64,000 bases of DNA from the NCBI GenBank assembly GCA_040768665.1, contig JAXGMN010000022.1, positions 169,075-233,074 on the forward strand. The letters are read 5' to 3'. This document shows, one piece after another, positions 25,233 through 34,567 of this stretch. Source of the stretch: JABWBD01 sp040768665. GTDB taxonomy: Bacteria > Planctomycetota > Planctomycetia > Pirellulales > Thermoguttaceae. Within the stretch, counting starts at the first letter, position 1. Each line of letters starts with the position of its first letter. Position numbers and translations under genes: made by a program. A model generated the notes under the pieces. That model did not search any database and was not told where the DNA came from. It saw only the letters and a program-made list of their open reading frames with translations.

Positions 25233-27133
25233 CCGGTGTGCAGGAGCTTGTGGGCCGTGTGCCCGCAGGGACCGTCGCTCAGGAAGCGGCGGTAGAGCTC
25301 GACGACCGCCGGATTCTCGTGCGACTTGCGGATCGAGTAGGCCCGGTCTTCGGCATAGATCGCCTGGGCCCGGGCGGCGCGGATCTCGGGGCTGGTCGGC
25401 GTTGGCTGGCCGCCGCCGCCGAGGCAACCGCCGGGGCAGGCCATGAACTCGATGAAGTGGCACTCGCTGAACCGCCCCCCCGCCTTGATGTTCTCCATCA
25501 CCTGCATTGCATTTGCCGTGCCGTGGCAGACGCCCACCTTGAGCGTCGCCCCTTTGAGCCAGTTCCAGCTTGGGAACAGGTGCTTGACGAGATCCGGAAC
25601 GGGGCCGACTTCCGTGATCGGAAGCTCCGCGTAGCGGACTCCTTCGAAGCCGCGGACCGGCATTACATCGGCGTGTTCGTAGAGATCCTCCACCTTGTGT
25701 CCGGTGACCAGCTCGAGGACGGTGCGGATCGCCGATTCCATCACGCCGCCGGTCGCCCCGAAGATCACGCCCGACCCGGTCGCCGTGCCGAAGGGGTCGT
25801 CGAAGTCCGATTTCGGCATTCGCGGCAGGTCGACTCCCGCCTCGCGAATCATCTTGGCCAGTTCGCGCGTGGTCAGGCCGTAGTCGATGTCCTTGTATCC
25901 GCTGGAGCACATTTCGGGGCGGTTGCACTCGAACTTCTTGGCTGAGCAGGGCATCAGGGCCACGGTGACCACGTCGCGAGGATCGAGCCGGTTCACCTCC
26001 GCATAGTAGGTCTTCAGCAAAGCCCCGAACATCTGCTGGGGGCTTTTTGCCGAGGAAACGTGGTCGAGATACTCGGGATAAAAGTGTTCGACGTACTTGA
26101 TCCAGCCCGGCGAGCAACTGGTGAACTGCGGCAGGGCTACCGACTTGTCGCTCTCGGCCAGTGCCCGTTTCAGCCGCAACAGTAGCTCCGTGCCTTCCTC
26201 AATGATCGTCAGGTCGGCGGCGAAGTTGGTATCGAACACCTTGTCGAAACCGCAGCGGCGAAGCGCCGTGTTCAGTTCGAAAGTCAAGGCATGGCCCGGG
26301 GCGAGCCCGAAACACTCGCCGATCGCCGCCCGGGGACTGGGCGCCGTCTGGATCACGACGTGTTTCGCGGGATTGTCGATCGCGGTCCACACCTCATCGG
26401 TAGGGTCGTTGGCCCGCAGGGCGCCGGTGGGACAGCGGTTGATACACTGCCCGCAGTTGATGCAGACGACGTCGGCCAGCGGTTTGTCGAGAAACGTGGA
26501 GACCTTCGTGCGGTTGCCGCGGCCGATCGCCTCCAGCACGCCCACCTCCTGCAAGTCGATGCAGGTCCGGATACAGCGGCGGCAGAGGACGCATTTGTTC
26601 ATGTCGCGGACGACGGCATGGCTCGACGCGTCGATCTCGTAGCGCGGCTTCGCCAGCCGTCCGAAGCGAAAGAAGTCGACGCCGTACTCCATCGCCAGGG
26701 CCTGCAGTTCGCAGCCCACGTTGCGGCTGCACGTGTAGCACTCTCCGTAATGCTCGGAAAGCAGCAGGTCGATGATGTGGCGGCGAGCCCGCCGGACCTG
26801 CGCCGAGTGGGTGTTCACTTCGATCGGCGCGGTAATCGGATAGCTGCACGCCGCCTGCAGGGTCCGCTGACCGACGACCTCGACCACGCACACACGGCAG
26901 ACTCCCGCCAGGCAGAGGTCTTCATGATAGCAGAGCGTCGGGATTCGGATCCCCAGCGTGCGAGCCGCTTCGAGGATCGTGGTGCCCAGCGGGACCTCCA
27001 GCGGATTGCCGTCGATCGTGATCGCAACGGTCTCTCCGCGGCTCTTGGCCTGCTGGATCGCCTCGACCGTACGAACCGTCTGGCTCTTCGGAGCCCTCAC
27101 TCTCGTCGGGGTATCGATCAGGTCGTCTTTCAT
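25202..27133 (-). CDS. hndD: [FeFe] hydrogenase catalytic subunit, NAD(P)-linked HndD type
   Basis: A 643-residue cytoplasmic hydrogenase subunit. Domain order: 2Fe-2S ferredoxin (CYHEDLCLAGVCRVC ... C, about residues 68-95), a His/Cys 4Fe-4S site (HYGECYTCSRNVGC, about 127-140), two 4Fe-4S sites (CVLCRRCIRTC about 182-192, CINCGQCINRC about 225-235), the H-cluster domain and a small-subunit C-terminal domain. H-cluster motifs are L1 TSCSPGW, L2 MPCSAKKFE and L3 EFMACPGGCLGGGGQP. L1 has Ser where the textbook form is TSCCPGW. It pairs with the hndA and hndC genes upstream, so it probably reduces protons or oxidises H2 with NAD(H) or NADP(H). Maturases HydEFG are not in the window. Confidence 0.95.
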   Translation of the reverse strand: MKDDLIDTPTRVRAPKSQTVRTVEAIQQAKSRGETVAITIDGNPLEVPLGTTILEAARTLGIRIPTLCYHEDLCLAGVCRVCVVEVVGQRTLQAACSYPITAPIEVNTHSAQVRRARRHIIDLLLSEHYGECYTCSRNVGCELQALAMEYGVDFFRFGRLAKPRYEIDASSHAVVRDMNKCVLCRRCIRTCIDLQEVGVLEAIGRGNRTKVSTFLDKPLADVVCINCGQCINRCPTGALRANDPTDEVWTAIDNPAKHVVIQTAPSPRAAIGECFGLAPGHALTFELNTALRRCGFDKVFDTNFAADLTIIEEGTELLLRLKRALAESDKSVALPQFTSCSPGWIKYVEHFYPEYLDHVSSAKSPQQMFGALLKTYYAEVNRLDPRDVVTVALMPCSAKKFECNRPEMCSSGYKDIDYGLTTRELAKMIREAGVDLPRMPKSDFDDPFGTATGSGVIFGATGGVMESAIRTVLELVTGHKVEDLYEHADVMPVRGFEGVRYAELPITEVGPVPDLVKHLFPSWNWLKGATLKVGVCHGTANAMQVMENIKAGGRFSECHFIEFMACPGGCLGGGGQPTPTSPEIRAARAQAIYAEDRAYSIRKSHENPAVVELYRRFLSDGPCGHTAHKLLHTGYTPRGKYIA

Positions 27134-27155
27134 CGAAAAGAATCCTTTGCTTGAC

Positions 27156-27254
27156 AGGTCCTAACAAAACGGGGACTGGCTCCGAGCCAGACATGCGCAG
27201 AACCTGTGAAACATGCCTCCTGGCGAGGTGCCTGTCCCCGTTTTGTTAGGACCT
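27156..27254. repeat. Hairpin element, GGGGACTGGC family, AGGTCCTAACAAAAC outer arms
   Basis: A 25-base arm (27156-27180, starting AGGTCCTAACAAAACGGGG) is nearly complementary to 27230-27254. It lies in the 126-bp gap between hndC and hndD, inside what would be one operon, and may pause or end transcription. The same outer arm occurs singly at 23461. Confidence 0.85.
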
Positions 27255-27259
27255 CTTGC

Positions 27260-28453
27260 TTAGCGGCCGGCTCCAATCCGGCCGAGGATTTCATCCTGGA
27301 AATCGCGGGCGATCGAAAGGAATGCGTTCGGGGCGGACTGCCCCAACCCGCACTTGGAGGCCAGCCGCATCGTCTCGCCGAGCGAACAAAGCTCCCTCAG
27401 ATAGCTCATCGAGCAGACGCCTCTCTGGAGCATCTGGATTCCCTCCAGCAGCTTCGGAACTCCCTCGCGGCACGGCGTGCACTGGCCGCACGACTCGTCG
27501 ACAAAGAACTCCAGGAAATTGCGGGCCACCTCGAGCATGTCGCGCTCGGGGCCGAAGACGATGATCGAGCCGCCGGTCGGAACGTCTTCGTAGGCGATGG
27601 TGCGGTGGAACTGTGAAGCGGGAACGCACTGCCCCGACGCCCCGCCCACTTGAACCGCCTTCGCTCCTTCGCCGCCCACCTCCTCCAACAACTCGGCAAC
27701 CGTGATCACCATGGGAAACTCAAAAACGCCCGGCCGCTCGCAGTCGCCGGAGACGCTGAAGAGCTTGTGACCGGTCGACCTCGCCGTGCCGTGGCTCTTG
27801 AACCACTCCGGGCCCTTGTCGAGGATGCAGACGACCCAAGCGAAGGTCTCCACGTTGTTAACGATCGTCGGATGGCCGAGATAGCCGGTGTCGATGGGAA
27901 ACGGCGGCCGGTTGCGCGGCTCGCCGCGGTGTCCCTCGAGCGACTCGATCAGGGCCGTCTCCTCGCCGCAAACGTAGGATCCCGAGCCCATGTGGATCTC
28001 GATGTCGAAGTCGAACCCTTGCCGGCCGCCGGTGCCGTTGCCCAGCAGCCCCTCTTCCCGACGCCGCTGAAGCACGGTTTCAAGGTGCCTGCGAAGATAG
28101 GAGTATTCCGCGCGAAGGTAAACGGTTCCCTTACGAGCACCGATGACCATCGCCGCAATCGTCATCCCTTCGAACACCAGGTCGGCGAATTCGGAAAGGA
28201 TCACGCGATCTTTGAAGGTCCCCGGCTCGCCCTCATCGGCATTGCACACCACGTATTTTTCTTCGTCGTCGGTTTCGGCCGCCAGTTTCCATTTCACACT
28301 GGTGGGAAACCCTGCCCCGCCACGGCCCCGGAGGCCCGATGCGGAAATGACCTCGAGCACGTCGCCCGGGTCCTGCGCCAGCGCCTTGGCAAGTCCCGCT
28401 CCCGGCTCGATCGTCGCGAAGGTCAATTCGCCCGTTGTGGTAGGACTCGTCAC
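27260..28453 (-). CDS. hndC: NuoF-like NADH-binding flavoprotein subunit of the hydrogenase (HndC)
   Basis: A 397-residue flavoprotein that exchanges electrons between NAD(P)H and the Fe-S chain of the hydrogenase. It has the FMN/NAD region SGLRGRGGAGFPTSVKW (near residue 43) and VVCNADEGEPGTFKDR, then GSYVCGEETALIESLEG near 170, an SLBB segment and the 4Fe-4S motif ESCGQCTPCREG near 340. It starts at GTG 28453 with AAGGAG 8 bases upstream, two bases after the hndA stop. It lacks the N-terminal thioredoxin-like 2Fe-2S domain and the C-terminal double 4Fe-4S domain that many HndC proteins carry, so it is closer to plain NuoF. Confidence 0.92.
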   Translation of the reverse strand: MTSPTTTGELTFATIEPGAGLAKALAQDPGDVLEVISASGLRGRGGAGFPTSVKWKLAAETDDEEKYVVCNADEGEPGTFKDRVILSEFADLVFEGMTIAAMVIGARKGTVYLRAEYSYLRRHLETVLQRRREEGLLGNGTGGRQGFDFDIEIHMGSGSYVCGEETALIESLEGHRGEPRNRPPFPIDTGYLGHPTIVNNVETFAWVVCILDKGPEWFKSHGTARSTGHKLFSVSGDCERPGVFEFPMVITVAELLEEVGGEGAKAVQVGGASGQCVPASQFHRTIAYEDVPTGGSIIVFGPERDMLEVARNFLEFFVDESCGQCTPCREGVPKLLEGIQMLQRGVCSMSYLRELCSLGETMRLASKCGLGQSAPNAFLSIARDFQDEILGRIGAGR

Positions 28454-28455
28454 GG

Positions 28456-28971
28456 CTATCGCTCCTTGGCCCCGGCTACCGCGTGCACTCCGAACGTCTG
28501 CCGGCACTGCTCCAAAATCACGTGGACCCGCTCGGGCGTGACGCGGGTGAAAATCTGATCGTTCACCAGCAGGGCCGGCCCCTGGTCGCACATCCCCAGG
28601 CAGTTCGCCCACTGAAGCGTGAACTTGCCGTCCGGCGTCGTTTCGCCAAACGAGATTCCCAGATCGTTTTCCAACTGCCGGGCGACGGGGTCCTTGCCCG
28701 CCATCTCGCAGGTGATCGTGCGGCACAGCCGGATCACGAACTGGCCTCGCGGATTCTCCTCGAGAAAGCTGTAGAACGAGACGACGCTATACACCTCGAC
28801 CGGGTGGAGATCCAGCAGGTCGGCGATGACCTGCATGCAGTACTCGGAGATGCGGAAATGCCGCCGCTGCACCTCCTGAAGAATGGACATCAAGGAACTC
28901 CGCTGGCGGCCGTGCTGATCCGCCAACGCGACCAATTCCTCGCGGAGCCGCTCACGTTCCGTGACGAGCAT
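28456..28971 (-). CDS. hndA: NuoE-like thioredoxin-fold 2Fe-2S subunit (HndA)
   Basis: A 171-residue subunit with the NuoE fold: a helical N-terminus (HGRQRSSLMSILQEVQ, HFRISEYCMQVIADLLDLHP, VEVYSVVSFYSF) and a thioredoxin-like domain with 2Fe-2S ligands as C-x4-C (CRTITC) and C-x3-C (CLGMC). The ATG at 28971 has a very strong AAAGGAGGG ribosome-binding site. It is the first gene of hndA-hndC-hndD and relays electrons between the flavin subunit and the other clusters. A separate HndB (thioredoxin-like) gene is absent, so the complex looks trimeric. Confidence 0.92.
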   Translation of the reverse strand: MLVTERERLREELVALADQHGRQRSSLMSILQEVQRRHFRISEYCMQVIADLLDLHPVEVYSVVSFYSFLEENPRGQFVIRLCRTITCEMAGKDPVARQLENDLGISFGETTPDGKFTLQWANCLGMCDQGPALLVNDQIFTRVTPERVHVILEQCRQTFGVHAVAGAKER

Positions 28972-29399
28972 CGGTTCCCTCCTTTCGTCGGGGCGACTGT
29001 TGGATAGCATATTCCGTCGGGTTGTGCAAGCATCAGAGCCCCCCTCGGGGGCTGCATGGCCCGACTGCCGCCCGGCGAGTGAGTCGGGCACTCGTCTCTT
29101 GCCGAACATCGCCAGCTTGTCGCAGCAGGATGGCAAGTTGACGCGTCCCCCTCTCTTCCGCGGGCGTGAACGGTCACTCAGGACGGAAGCCTGCGGAAAC
29201 GGCACCCTACTTGCGACGCGTATACCGGACTCGGTGAGACGACCTGACACGAGGTGCTGAGAGCCTATCCCAAAACCGTCGGGGACTGGCTCATTTTGCG
29301 GAGTCTTCGGAGCAAAATGTGCCTGTCCCCTTCTCCTTGCGAGGTTTTGGGATAGGTGCTTAGAAGCGCAGTTCGTGTGCACAACGAGGAGCGTGAACG
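28972..29399. repeat. Divergent intergenic region with hairpin elements
   Basis: A 428-bp region between hndA and the AI-2E-type gene. It holds a short GC hairpin near 29036 (GAGCCCCCCTCGGGGGCT), a half copy of the GTAACCGTTCACGGG element near 29130-29180, and a full GGGGACTGGC-family hairpin at 29264-29356 with outer arms CCTATCCCAAAACC and GGTTTTGGGATAGG. No convincing promoter or gene was found. Confidence 0.75.
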
Positions 29400-30444
29400 A
29401 TGAGGGCGAAGCTTTGGCGGACGCTGCTGGCACTGCTGCTGGTCGCTCTGGTTCTCGCCATGGCGGATCTCTTCGTCATTACCTTCAGCGTGGTCCTGCT
29501 GATCTTGGCGGAATTCTGTTCGGGGTTTTCCTCAACGGCCTGAGCAGCGCCCTGAATCGTTGGACGCGTCTTCCCTATCGGTGGTCGTACGTCGTGGTCG
29601 TCGTGCTCCTGATCGCAGTGATCGCAGGCGGCGGCTACTACATGGGATCGAGCATCGTCCAACAGGTTTCAAGCTTTCCGAACAGCTCCAATCCGCGGGG
29701 GATCGCCTCGTTCAGCGAGCCGAACACTATCCGCTGCTGCAAAAGGCCGTTCCCGACAAAGCCGACCCGCAGAAACTCGCCGGCCAGGCGACCAAGGTTC
29801 TGCCGGCACTCAAGACCGGCGTAGAGTGGCTACTCTGGGGCATCACCGGTATCGTGGTCATTCTCTTCGTCGGTCTGTACGTGGCCTACGATCCGCACCT
29901 CTATCAGTCGGGGCTCGTCAAGCTTGTGCCGCTCGATCAGCGAGAGCGTGTGCGTGAGGTCCTGGGCCGCTTGCGAACGGTCCTTGGACGCTGGATCATC
30001 GGCCGGATCATCTCGATGACGATCATCGGCGTTTCCACCGCCATCGGCCTGTGGCTGTTGAATGTTCCGTTGCCGATTACTCTGGGAGTCCTCGCTGCCC
30101 TGTTGACGTTCATCCCCAACATCGGGCCGATTCTCGCCGCCGTGCCCCAGGCACTGTTGGCATTCCAGGTGGGCACCACGACGGTGCTCTACGTCATTCT
30201 CTTCAATATCGCGATGCAGGGAGTGGAAAGCTACTTGATCACCCCGATCGTGCAACGCTATGAGGTAACGCTGCCGCCCGCCCTGACCGTATGCGCGCAA
30301 CTCCTGATGGGCGTGCTCTTCGGCGTGATCGGCATCATCATGGCTGCCCCGCTCACCGCGAGCCTCATGCTTGTCGTGCAGATGCTTTACGTTCGCGACG
30401 AACTGGGCGATTCTTCCCCCGGCGAGCTCGCGACGATGGAGTGA
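29400..30444 (+). pseudogene. AI-2E family transporter-like protein, two frameshifts
   Basis: The gene reads as an AI-2E (TqsA/PerM-type) membrane protein in three successive frames. The start (MRAKLWRTLLALLLVALVLA) is followed by a switch at about 29510 into a frame reading ILFGVFLNGLSSALNRW and VVVVLLIAVIAGGGYYMG. A second switch at about 29667 enters KLSEQLQSAGDRL and the conserved C-terminal half (LGVLAALLTFIPNIGPILAA, about residues 245-264). Each switch is repaired by one extra base, G at 29510-29511 and T at 29667-29669, giving about 348 residues, normal for the family. It is either a true pseudogene or has homopolymer errors. It would be an eight-helix inner-membrane exporter or permease of unknown cargo. 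Confidence 0.8.
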
Positions 30445-30628
30445 CCGGCAGCCGCTGTGTGATCCGCAAGAGCAAACACCGTGAGTTCAAGATCGAGACG
30501 CGTTGACGTCCTCGCCGCCTCGACCGAATCCCGTCCAGGGAAGGAAAAGTGGAGGCCTGGATAAGAAATGCCGATTATCCCTGTTGCGCGGACTCTACCG
30601 GTGTACCCCCACGTTTGGGAGCTTCAGG

Positions 30629-33600
30629 ATGGACGGCGTTGACCAACACTGGAAGCGGATTCCCCTGATCCTTATCCCGTTGGGAATGGTCGTTTTGGGA
30701 CTGCTCGGCCTGCTGCCATTCGGTGGCCAGGTCAGCTCGCAAGAAGCAGAACCAGCCCGACCATCCGCCAACACGGGGGGGGAATCGAGAGCCGTACTCA
30801 AATCCTATCCCTGTCCGCCGGGCTCCGCGAATGCTTGTGCGGCGAGCCTCGAACGAACCTGTTCAAGCCATGCGGGCGTGCGCATTGTTGCCGACGAGCG
30901 AGCTTCTCAAGTCCTGGTCATTGCTCCCCCGGAAATTCAAAGTTGGATCGAGCAAATGATGCCTGGGCTGCCGGCTCTGGCCCAGGCTCCGGCGCCAGCG
31001 ACACCTTCCCAGCCGGTTCCAACGCCCGACATGACGCAGACGTCTGGACGGCAGGAGATCCAGCTTCGGAACTGTTCAGCTCAGCAGTTGGAGGCGACTC
31101 TGCTGCGGACGCTGGGCCCAAGGCTTATACCGGCTGCCGCTGCTTCACCAGGACTGTCGGTGTACAAGCTCGGACTGTCGAGCGGCGATTCGCTGGCCGT
31201 GGCCATCGATCGACCGTCCGGTCGGGTGAGAATGGAGGGCAGCCCCCTTGCCGTCCGTTCTGCGGCCGACTTGATCCAGACGCTGGACCGGGCCGGGCAA
31301 TCGCCCGAGGACGAGGTCAGCCTGTGTACCCTGAACCGGGCCCGCAAGGGCGACATTGCCACCGTGGCAGCGGCATTTCAGGCAAATCAGCCGCCTGCTG
31401 CTCCGGGCGGCGTCGAGCCTCCTCCTCCTCCCACGGTCAATCCTGACCAGCCGATGGCAACCGACCGTCCGGCCGGACAGACCCCGCAAGCAGAAATTCC
31501 CCGGGAACCGACCACCACCGAGGTCGTACCGATGCCCGGTGCAATTCCCGGCCAGCCGGACCCGGAACAGGAAGGACTGCTTGGACCCGTGCAAATCGAG
31601 ATCCTCGAGGGCCTCGACGTCCTGGTGATCCGCGGGCACAAACGCGATGTCGAACGCGTGCGGCAAGTCATCGAGCAGATCGAGCAACTGTCCGCAGAAA
31701 CCAAGCCGGTGATCCGGATTCTCCCGCTCAGACATGTCGAGTCGGCCGCGTTGGCCGCGCTGCTTCAGCAGGTCTATGCGGAGGTCTTTGCCACGCGGCT
31801 CGGGGCCCTGAGTATCACCGCATTGGGAAAACCGAACGCCATCCTGCTGATCGGCCGCGAGGAGACCGTCATGACGGCCGTCGACCTGACCAGGCGACTC
31901 GACCAGCCGGTGGCGCCCAGCAGCCAGTTCCAGGTGTTTCGGCTCAAGAACATCCCGGCGGAATCGGCGGTCGAGAGTATTGAAGCCTTTTTTGCCCAGC
32001 AACAACAACAGCAGGCCGCCGGGCAGACGGGCAGCCTTTCGCCGCGGGTGCAGGTGGTGGCCGACTTTCGCTCCAACTCGGTGATCGTCCGCGGCAACCC
32101 TCGCGAATTGGCCGAGGTCGCCGCCATGCTCCAGCGAATCGACCTGGGAGTCAATGCGGCAGTCAACCAGGTGCAGGTGTTCAAGCTCAAGAACGCCCTC
32201 GCCGAGACGCTCGCCCCGGTCTTGCAGGATGCCATCACGGGGCAAATCTACGGCCAGCGGACGAGCCGCGGCCAGTTCGGGATCGCCCAGGCGGCAGGAG
32301 GCCAGCAGCGACAGGACTTCGAACGGAAGTCGTCGCGGCTGCAATTCGTCACCGTCGACCCCCAGGGCCGGCAAGTGCTCAACTCGGGAATCCTCACCGA
32401 CGCCCAGGTCACGGCCGACTCGCGTACCAACGCGCTGGTGGTCACCGCGTCCACCGAGAGCATGCCGCTGATCGCCGCGCTCGTTCAGCAGCTCGATCAA
32501 CCCGCCGAGATCGAAGCCCAGGTTAAGGTCTTCACGCTCGTCAACAGCGACGCCACCGCCATGGCACAGATGCTCGAGCAAATCTTCGCTCCAACCGGCG
32601 CGGCGGAAGGGCTGGCCGTGCGGACCGGGGTGCCGATCGACGACACTTCGCTCGTCGGACTGAGGTTCGCCGTCGACGCCCGCACGAACAGCATCATTGT
32701 TACCGGTTCGACCGGCGCTCTGACCGTCGTCGAAGCAATCCTCTTGCGATTAGACGACAGCGACTTCCGCAACCGGAAAACCTCTGTCTACCGGCTCAAG
32801 AATGCGCCGGCCACGGACGTTGCCGTCGCGGTAAACGAATACTTGCAGGGCGAGCGGCAGGTCGAACAGATCGCCCCGGAACTGATGACCGCCTTCCAGC
32901 AGTTCGAGCGAGAAGTCGTGGTGGTCGCCGAGCCGGTGAGCAACAGCCTGATTATCAGCGCCACTCCCCGGTTCTATGAGGAAATCCTCAAGCTCGTCGA
33001 AGAGATCGACCGACGGCCGCCCATGGTCATGATCCAGGTGCTGATCGCCGAAGTGCGGTTGGACGACACCTGTGAGTTCGGAGTCGAACTTGGACTGCAG
33101 GACTCGATCCTCTTCGACCGCAGCGCGATTATCGGCAGCAACGGCGCGGGCATTCTGTCCCCGGGTTTCCTGTTTAACAGCGGCGTGATCGGCAACAGTG
33201 CCAGTGACGCCTCACTTGCCACCCGCGAAAATGTCGGCGGGCAGGCAATCACCAACCTCGGTGTGGGCCGCACGAATACGGATCTCGGCTTTGGAGGGTT
33301 GGTCCTCTCGGCGTCGAGCGAATCCGTCAGTGTGCTCGTCCGGGCCCTGCAGCAGCAGCACCGACTGGAAATTCTCAGTCGGCCGCAAGTCATGACCATG
33401 GACAACCAGACGGCCCAGATTCTTGTCGGCCAGCAGGTCCCGACCATCCAGGCCACGCAGCTTACGCAATTCGGCGTCGTCAACTCGGTTGTCTACCGCG
33501 ACGTCGGCCTGATTGTCACCGTGACCCCCCGGATCAGTCCCGACAACCTCGTCGTCATGGAAATCCAGGCGGAGAAATCGGCCGTCGGGCCGATCGCCGA

Positions 33601-34567
33601 AGGCATTCCCATCGCCATCACCGACTCCGGCGAGACCATTCGCTCGCCGCGGATCGACAGCATCATCACCCGCACGGTGGTCAGTGCGGTCGACGGGCAG
33701 ACCGTGGTCCTCGGAGGAATGATCCAGAAAGACAGCACGTTGACGCACCGCAAGGTTCCCTATCTCGCCGAAATCCCCGTGCTCGGACACTTGTTCCGGT
33801 ACAAGTTCGAGGATGTGGCGAGGAACGAGCTGCTCATTATCATGACGCCGCGAATTGTCGACGACGTGGAGGATGCCGAGAAGATCAAACGCATCGAAGC
33901 CGCTCGCATGCATTGGTGCCTCTGCGACGTGATGGCCTTGCACGACGGCGACGGCCTCGGCGCACGCGGCCCCTCGTGGTTCGACGGCAATGCCGCGGTG
34001 ATCTATCCGGATCTCGATCCCACGCTCAAATCGATGCAGCAGTTGGTGCCGCCGGGCGATGGAACCAATACGATGATCACCCCGGAGGTGCTGCCCACGC
34101 CGCTGCCGGGCCCGCCTGCCGGGCCGGCCATGCCGGCGCCCGGGATGCCCCCCGAAACCTCTCCGCCTCCGGCGACTGCCCCAGAGTTTGCTCCCAATCC
34201 AGGCAGTGCTGCGGTCCCCGGTCCCATGGAACTGCGGGCGCCGCAGTTCGCACACGATCCGAGCAGTCGCGCCGGTACTGAACAGAAGTTCGAACAGCCA
34301 ATCGCTTCGGCCCCGGTCATGTCCCCATCTGCCGTCGCCGGGCAGCCGACGGCCGGCCACCAGACGCCCGTCGTCTGGCCGTCTTCGCCCCGGACCGGCC
34401 ACCAGACGCCTGGCGGCGCGGCGCCGCCGCTTGAAACAACCGTAATCGTCGGCGGAAGAGTCCAGCCGCAGACCTCCCAGGTCAACTTTCCGTTGCAGCA
34501 GTCGGCGGAGTACTCTCCGCCGATGCCGCGAGGCGCGCAGCAGGTCTCCATGCCCGAATACCGATGA
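30629..34567 (+). CDS. Very long secretin (GspD/PilQ superfamily) with expanded N-domains
   Basis: A 1,312-residue outer-membrane channel-type protein. An N-terminal hydrophobic segment (IPLILIPLGMVVLGLLGLLP) anchors or exports it. A series of about seven secretin_N-like repeats follows, each ending in a phrase such as ALVVTASTESMPLIAALVQQ, SVIVRGNPRELAEVAAML or SIIVTGSTGALTVVEAI. The C-terminal secretin domain spans about residues 790-1090, with MIQVLIAEVRLDD, RLEILSRPQVMTMDNQTAQI, VGQQVPTIQ, VGLIVTVTPRIS and VVLGGMIQKD. The tail is Pro/Ala-rich. Start ATG 30629 has GGGAG 7 bases upstream. Usual GspD has four N-domains and 650-750 residues. It overlaps the next lipoprotein gene by 4 bp. No other type II or IV pilus gene is nearby. 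Confidence 0.9.
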   Translation: MDGVDQHWKRIPLILIPLGMVVLGLLGLLPFGGQVSSQEAEPARPSANTGGESRAVLKSYPCPPGSANACAASLERTCSSHAGVRIVADERASQVLVIAPPEIQSWIEQMMPGLPALAQAPAPATPSQPVPTPDMTQTSGRQEIQLRNCSAQQLEATLLRTLGPRLIPAAAASPGLSVYKLGLSSGDSLAVAIDRPSGRVRMEGSPLAVRSAADLIQTLDRAGQSPEDEVSLCTLNRARKGDIATVAAAFQANQPPAAPGGVEPPPPPTVNPDQPMATDRPAGQTPQAEIPREPTTTEVVPMPGAIPGQPDPEQEGLLGPVQIEILEGLDVLVIRGHKRDVERVRQVIEQIEQLSAETKPVIRILPLRHVESAALAALLQQVYAEVFATRLGALSITALGKPNAILLIGREETVMTAVDLTRRLDQPVAPSSQFQVFRLKNIPAESAVESIEAFFAQQQQQQAAGQTGSLSPRVQVVADFRSNSVIVRGNPRELAEVAAMLQRIDLGVNAAVNQVQVFKLKNALAETLAPVLQDAITGQIYGQRTSRGQFGIAQAAGGQQRQDFERKSSRLQFVTVDPQGRQVLNSGILTDAQVTADSRTNALVVTASTESMPLIAALVQQLDQPAEIEAQVKVFTLVNSDATAMAQMLEQIFAPTGAAEGLAVRTGVPIDDTSLVGLRFAVDARTNSIIVTGSTGALTVVEAILLRLDDSDFRNRKTSVYRLKNAPATDVAVAVNEYLQGERQVEQIAPELMTAFQQFEREVVVVAEPVSNSLIISATPRFYEEILKLVEEIDRRPPMVMIQVLIAEVRLDDTCEFGVELGLQDSILFDRSAIIGSNGAGILSPGFLFNSGVIGNSASDASLATRENVGGQAITNLGVGRTNTDLGFGGLVLSASSESVSVLVRALQQQHRLEILSRPQVMTMDNQTAQILVGQQVPTIQATQLTQFGVVNSVVYRDVGLIVTVTPRISPDNLVVMEIQAEKSAVGPIAEGIPIAITDSGETIRSPRIDSIITRTVVSAVDGQTVVLGGMIQKDSTLTHRKVPYLAEIPVLGHLFRYKFEDVARNELLIIMTPRIVDDVEDAEKIKRIEAARMHWCLCDVMALHDGDGLGARGPSWFDGNAAVIYPDLDPTLKSMQQLVPPGDGTNTMITPEVLPTPLPGPPAGPAMPAPGMPPETSPPPATAPEFAPNPGSAAVPGPMELRAPQFAHDPSSRAGTEQKFEQPIASAPVMSPSAVAGQPTAGHQTPVVWPSSPRTGHQTPGGAAPPLETTVIVGGRVQPQTSQVNFPLQQSAEYSPPMPRGAQQVSMPEYR

